NCBI GenBank assembly: GCA_964019135.1
Contig: OZ025248.1
Location: forward strand, 76,204,119 to 76,268,118
Origin: Arenicola marina
Lineage: Eukaryota > Annelida > Polychaeta > Arenicolidae
Reading direction: 5' to 3'
DNA length: 64,000 bases
Positions 58,852-64,000 of the stretch are shown here, piece by piece. The position numbers and the translations under genes were made by a program. Below the pieces are notes generated by a model. The model had not been told where the DNA came from, searched no databases, and saw only the letters and a program-made list of their open reading frames with translations. Each line of letters starts with the position of its first letter. Positions within the stretch are counted from its first letter, which is position 1.

Positions 58852-61800
58852 ATGGAAAACAAGGAGGAATTCGAGTTTGAGACTCGACTGGTGGTGTTGA
58901 ACTTCATGGGTCTCATCCCGTCTCCTCAAGCCACGCTGAGTGGCTCTGGCAGCTCCTCTGGGTCCTCCACCCTGGAGCGCCGGCGGGTGCAGCCGCAGGC
59001 CTCCCTGGGGTCGCAGTCCTCCGACGGGGGCGCCACGGCGGCGGCGGCGGGGGCGGGGGTGGTTGTTACGGACTCCGGCTTCAGCTCGTGGCAGCAGACG
59101 CTGCCGACGCTGCCGGAAGCCACGCTGATAGAGCGCTTCATGCACCAGCAGGCCGGCCAGGGCGACGCCCCGCCGCCGGGAGGGCCGCTGGGGGGGCTAG
59201 GACCACTGGATGGGCCAATGTTTGACGAGCCGGACAGCGCCAGGAGACCCTCGTCCCTGATCATCCAGAACAGCGTCGGGGAGGTCGTTGCCCAAGCCTG
59301 GGAGGATTCTGAATCAGTCAAGGCGGTAAACGTTGCCAACGGAGAGGGCGAGGACACGGTGAACTCCTCGCCGTCCAAGTCGCACGTGTCGCCAGTGGAG
59401 CGCCAGGTGAGCGAGGTGTCGCTGGGCAGTGACGGCACGAGCGTGTCGCTGGCGGACTCCTTCCTTCAGACCAGCAGCCGGAGCGGCGTCTCCTCCCGCT
59501 GCTCCTACATCGACGTGCTCCAGGTGGACGTGGCGACCATGGTCCGGAGCGGCGCCCTGCCCCCCCAGTTCCTGCCCCTCAAGGACGAACTCAACTCGGA
59601 ATTTCACAGGATGATGAAGGATAAGAGCAAGCACGATTCTGGTAATAAAGCCGTGTCGCCGACGAGGAAAAGTAATATCTAATCTGGCTTAAATTATGAT
59701 ATGCAATTGTGAAATATGTTCTCGTTATTCTATTAATTTTGTCGCGGTGTTTTTTGTGGTAAGGCCATATATGAGTTATTTGCCATTATAACATAGATCT
59801 CAAACCTATAATTCTTATATTTGTTACAATATTATGTTTGGGGGGAAAGTAAGTTCTATATTTTACTGTTTACCACAACATGTCCATGGATTACAATATC
59901 GATGAGGTGTCCGCCTGAGTGACATTTACATGGTCACCATCAGGGCGAGTGGACTGATGGGGCCTTCACTCTCGTGGCTCTGCTCTAAAGTAGATTGTTA
60001 CAGGATGTCATAACAGTAGATCACGCACACCGCCTTCATTAAGAATAACACATGAACTGGTGGCAGTGAAATACAGACGTACATTACCACTTCACAATGA
60101 CCGGGGTGCACTCTAGGAAATGACGCAGCTCAGTTTAGAGGGGACCAAGTTGTCTGAGGTGGTCTGATGTCCTGCATGACACTTATATCGGTAGTAATTC
60201 AGTGGACAATACGAAATAGCCGCCAAACTGACAATATGCACAATATGCCTTCCCGATATGTAGTCACCTCGGGCAAGTAGATGAGTGGGTAATCGGGACC
60301 CGGAGAGCTAAACAGTAGTTTTTAAGGTCTAGATCTACTTTTTGTCTCCAGCTAATATCAATGCCGTTGTATTGTGTTAAGATATTTTTTCACATGATGC
60401 TGTCAAATATTGAGGTACTGACTGTGGATGAGCTCACCTTGTCTCTAATCACTTTAATGTCGTTGCAATATTCATTCGTTGTTTGGTGAGCATCGTCTAT
60501 CGACGTTAGATGAGCGATTTGCAGCTTAGCTTGATGTCCGTTAAGCATTACGATATAGGGCTGAACAGTAACTACGAGATGTGATCGAGACGAGGAAACT
60601 TACACTATAAGTCAATGAATTAGAGCCAGCATCGTAGGTTTATGTAATATATCAAGCCGTATCCTTTTGCGCGACCCGATAGTTGCGTGCAAGCTACGGC
60701 TGACGCCGCTCTCGCTGACGTCACAAGTCAGCGTCTCGCCGCGTGGCCCGTCACGTGCCCAGTCCGTGATGACGCCCGAGACTGAGGTGGCCGACTACCT
60801 TCGTCTGATCGGCGACGACGTGCAGGCCAAGTACGGGGCCCAGCTGGAGGAGGCGGTGGCGCAGGTGCTGCAGCACTCACAGGACGAGGTCGACTACTCC
60901 ATCCTGCAGCCCATCGCCTTGGAGCTCATCAGCCACACCAGCGTCAGCGGCTGGTCCAAGGTCCGAGTCAAAAGAGCCAGTGTTCAGTGACTACCACACA
61001 TGTGTGACCCGTCCCGCTGGGCTCGTAGCTTGCCTATCTTTTATACATTTGTTATATGATCCCAAATACTTGTTCGAATTCCTTTTTTTCCTGTAGTTAT
61101 GTATCCAAACTTGGATGGGAGATTCACCACATGACACGTAGTCTGGTTTAATTTTGACCAACTGATTCAAAATCAATATTTACGTTTCACGCGATCTACT
61201 TAATGCGCCTCTCCAGCTTTCTAGCATTTTTCTCTGTATTAAATGCTTGTAATTTGTACGGTGCCATCGATATTGACCTGACTTTTGGTTTCCTTTACAG
61301 GCCGCGATGTTAGTCTTATTGTCTCAAAAGCTGGCCATGTCCGTGATCAAATCTGGTCGAGGTCACATCAGCCCGCTGGTAGACTCGGCGGTACGCCTTA
61401 TTGAGGACCACGCGGCACAGTTCATCGTCAAGAAGGGGGGATGGGTACGCTAGACTCTTGTCCTATGTCATGAGGTGACCCCGTGGCCTAGTGTACTCTT
61501 GTTCAATGTCATTGGGTCACCCCGTGGCCTAGTTTACTCTTGTTCCATATCATTGGGTCACCCCGTGGCCTAGTTTACTCTTGTCCAATGTCATGGGGTC
61601 ACCCCGTGGCCTAGTTTACTTTTGTCCAATGTCATGTGGTCACCCCGTGGCCTAGTTTACTTTTGTCCAATGTCATGGGGTCACCCCGTGGCCTAGTTTA
61701 CTCTTGTCCAATATCATGGGGTCACCCCGTGGCCTAGCAGGTGACGCGCTCGGTTTTTCGAGGCTTTTTGCTCCGGTCGGTCCAAGCGGTCGGTTTTTAT

Positions 61801-62796
61801 GTCTTTTTTTCGCAAAGCGTAGGGTTTTTGTTATTCCCGGAGAAAACATGGTTTCTGTCCAACTTCTCCGTTTTCATTGTCGTGATATTTCCTGCTGAAG
61901 TTAAAGCGTTTGACCAAAACACCCCACATCATGTTATAGCCTAGAAGGGTACTCTTAAGTTTCATACAGAATACCGTTAGCATGAATTCGCTGCGTCACA
62001 CGCTATGGGCCGGTGAGTTTTTACTAATGTTCGCTGCCCCCTGCTAAGAATTTCCCGCTTTTTATTGCAGCACTCCATCACAGCCCTGGAGGATGAACCG
62101 ATCTCCCCTAGCGACATCCAGGCCAACTTTCCTACCCCGACCGAAGAGCAGGTCGAGGTGGGTCTTAACGTACCCCTCCCCTCCACGGCCACCGAGACCT
62201 CGACCCTGGTGGGTGACAACGACTCGCAGGCTGGGTCCGTGTTCTCCCAGGGCACCGCCTCCCCCAAGGGCACCGTCCCCGGAGGGCATACCGTCGGCCC
62301 CGGTCGGTCCAGGGACATCAGCCTCGAAAGCGTGTCCAGCGCCGCCTCGGCCGAGAGTGTCGTCGGGCGCGACATGGTGGACCACCGGTCACCGGCCTCC
62401 CCCCGGGGCGGCGCGGGGGCCTCGCCCTGGGGCGGCGCGGTGGCATGCCCCGCCACCTCCCAGTCGGTGGACCACCAGGAGGAGTACGTGGTCTCCCCCT
62501 CGGCGGGGGCGCGGGCCACCATCACGGCGCCACCTGGCGAATGCTCCAGCGGCAACGGTCACGTGACTTTTGACGACTCTGCGGCGGCTGGCGGTGTCCG
62601 GTCACCGTCCGTGGAGAACGTGCGCAAGGAGATCGGACTGCTGCGGCAGTACAGCTCCGAGCTGGGGTGGCAGGCGGGGGAGAGGCGGCGCCGGAGAGAC
62701 GCCTGGTGGCCCCCGCGCTGGGAGACTGTGGCCCTGACCTCCTCCTTTATCGCCTTGGTGGCCGCGGTCTGCCTCTACCAGCGGCGGAGGACGTGA
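58852..62796 (+). CDS. BCL2L13: BCL2L13 (Bcl-rambo) homologue, four coding exons
   Basis: Mitochondrial outer-membrane BCL2-family protein, linked in vertebrates to apoptosis and mitophagy. Exons: 58822-59641 (ATG 58852; acceptor CTTCCAG at 58821), about 60728-60960, 61301-61444, 62071-62796 (TGA). Phases 1, 0, 0 agree; the model gives 630 residues (human 485). Residues 7-22 (FEFETRLVVLNFMGLI) match the human N-terminal YETKYVVLSYLGLL. Exon 2 has a BH3-type LRLIGDD (288-294) and the BH1-like SGWSK. Exon 3, to QFIVKKGGW (389), matches human YIIQQGGW (BH2-like). Exon 4 is low-complexity, Ser/Pro/Gly-rich, and ends in a tail anchor: RWETVALTSSFIALVAAV, then CLYQRRRT (~605-630). Exon 2's start is least certain (60763, after GCCCAG, is possible but out of phase with the 59642 donor); its donor is a weak AAG|GTCCGA. 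Confidence 0.88.
59642..60727 (+). other. BCL2L13 intron 1 (coding)
   Basis: Begins GTAATA after GATTCTG. No repeat or second gene seen. The acceptor at 60726-60727 (CACAAG) is chosen for phase agreement and is moderately certain. Confidence 0.55.
61466..61740 (+). repeat. 41-bp minisatellite in BCL2L13 intron 3
   Basis: About six to seven copies of a unit with GTCACCCCGTGGCCTAGTTT and ACTCTTGTCCAATGTCATGG. It starts 22 bases after the exon 3 donor (TGG|GTACGC at 61445). Entirely intronic. Confidence 0.92.
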
Positions 62797-64000
62797 AATA
62801 ATGCCTTCCACCAGAACGCCACGTGCCGCCCAAGGCCTAATTACACGTGAGGTTAGGTGTCCACAAGGCGTGTATGTGTAGGTATACATGTCTAAAGGCG
62901 GCCTAAAGACATGTTAGAGAATACATTTATGGAGGAATTGTCAGGATGTGTTCACAATTTGTGTGCGTTTACATCGTTTTGGCATCTTTATTTATCGTAT
63001 ATATGCTCAGAAGCGATCGTTAAGCCAGCTGGGTAGGACTGTCGTGGCTTGCTAGAGAACAGCTCTCGCGGGTCAATCCTGCTTTTAATTCCCTTCCCGT
63101 GTACGCCAAACAATAAAAGACACGGTAAGTACGACCGGTGTGAATATTTAGTAAGGCTATTTTTACATTGAGGTATAGCTGGGGGCTACGGGGAGGTAAT
63201 TTCACTGACTAGACGAACTCAATGCCGTTTATTGAAATTTTAGAGACCACGTATGAAACGTGCACGGAAGGGCATGGGTAGTTTTTTCACCGCATAATAG
63301 AAATGGGAAAACTGTTCTAAAAGAGGAAGGTTACGAATTATGTTTTTATTTGAGATGCTGGGAGCCATAACGTGTTGTGACGTTTCATTTATGTTGCGTG
63401 TACGTAAGACTGGTCACTGAGTAAGGACAAGCGATGCTGCATTCAGTGTCACGTTGTGAAATGGTCATTGACGTTGTCGGACGTAGCAATCGTTTGATCG
63501 ATATGATGCGACTCGAAATCTAGGTAGACGCCACGACATGTAAAATACATATGATGTCACGCACGCACGAATCTATAACTCAAACTTTGAAGACACGGGA
63601 TCCAATGAATACACCACGGTACGAGTTGGATCATAGATAAGTGAGCGTTTTCACGGTTTGCCATGCAGTTTACTGGCGAATGGCGTGATCGGGAGTACCA
63701 GGCGTTTCATCGGATGCATCTTTATATTAAGTAAACTGTGGACGTGATTTGGTTGTCTCGTGTCGTGAGCATGGGTCACGTGTTCACAAGATACATCTGT
63801 ACCAGTCAAACTGAGGTGTAACGGATGAGTAGTGTGTTAAACCCAGTAACGCGGCGTCTATTCGGACCACGTGCTGTAACGTATCGTAAGTCTGTAAGGT
63901 CTGTAAGTAAATCACTAGTGAGCTTTAGCAAATGACGTTCGTCAGTGTCTTTCGCGTAATCTAAGATTAATTTCAATTTAATCACTTTTCCAATCGTACA
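62797..64000 (+). other. BCL2L13 3'UTR and downstream DNA
   Basis: AATAAA at 63112-63117 is a candidate polyadenylation signal about 320 bases after the stop. Nothing else recognised to the window end. Confidence 0.55.
63112..63117 (+). terminator. Candidate polyadenylation signal of BCL2L13
   Basis: First canonical AATAAA found after the TGA at 62796. Confidence 0.5.

Overview
The window looks like nuclear DNA of an invertebrate animal, most plausibly a lancelet-like chordate or another marine invertebrate. It has spliced genes with GC-rich exons, short introns, a Tx1/L1-type LINE, TTAA- and hAT-type non-autonomous transposons, and an unusual density of satellite and minisatellite arrays. 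Species assignment is inference. No bacterial, phage or CRISPR features were seen.

Two host genes are recognisable. At the left edge, on the minus strand, are the last two coding exons of the mitochondrial ribosomal protein bL19m (MRPL19). At the right end, on the plus strand, is a BCL2L13 (Bcl-rambo) homologue in four coding exons (58852-62796). It carries a BH3 motif, conserved BH1/BH2-like exons and a C-terminal tail anchor.

Layout: 1-2690, 45-bp minisatellite that runs into the MRPL19 stop codon; 2670-3590, MRPL19 exons, with the splice-donor region copied four times; 3816-18925, a full-length Tx1/L1-like LINE with an 11-13 bp target duplication, whose ORF1 contains exactly 104 in-frame copies of a 63-bp unit and whose broken ORF2 is split by a ~2.7 kb insertion; 19130-25640, a decayed DNA transposon with modular inverted repeats and a FEN1/XPG-type nuclease protein, its right arm split by a TTAA-type MITE; 25.7-29.6 kb, a fold-back element, a LINE fragment and G-rich low-complexity DNA; 29.96-35.09 kb, a 346-bp satellite with a 5-unit higher-order repeat; 35.09-35.84 kb, 14-bp minisatellite; 35.84-38.16 kb, four ~390-bp units each with a pair of exon-like segments on the minus strand, one interrupted by an 833-bp hAT-type fold-back MITE; 38.16-39.83 kb, 13-bp minisatellite; 40.1-47.8 kb, a compound palindrome of nested repeat families; 48.3-57.2 kb, more minisatellites and inverted-repeat elements; 58.8-62.8 kb, BCL2L13.

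The most striking object is the LINE ORF1 array. One 21-residue segment of the ORF1 C-terminal domain has been multiplied 104-fold without losing frame. It has its own higher-order structure and sits inside an element still flanked by its target duplication. Second is the candidate minus-strand gene with tandemly repeated exon pairs at 36-38 kb.
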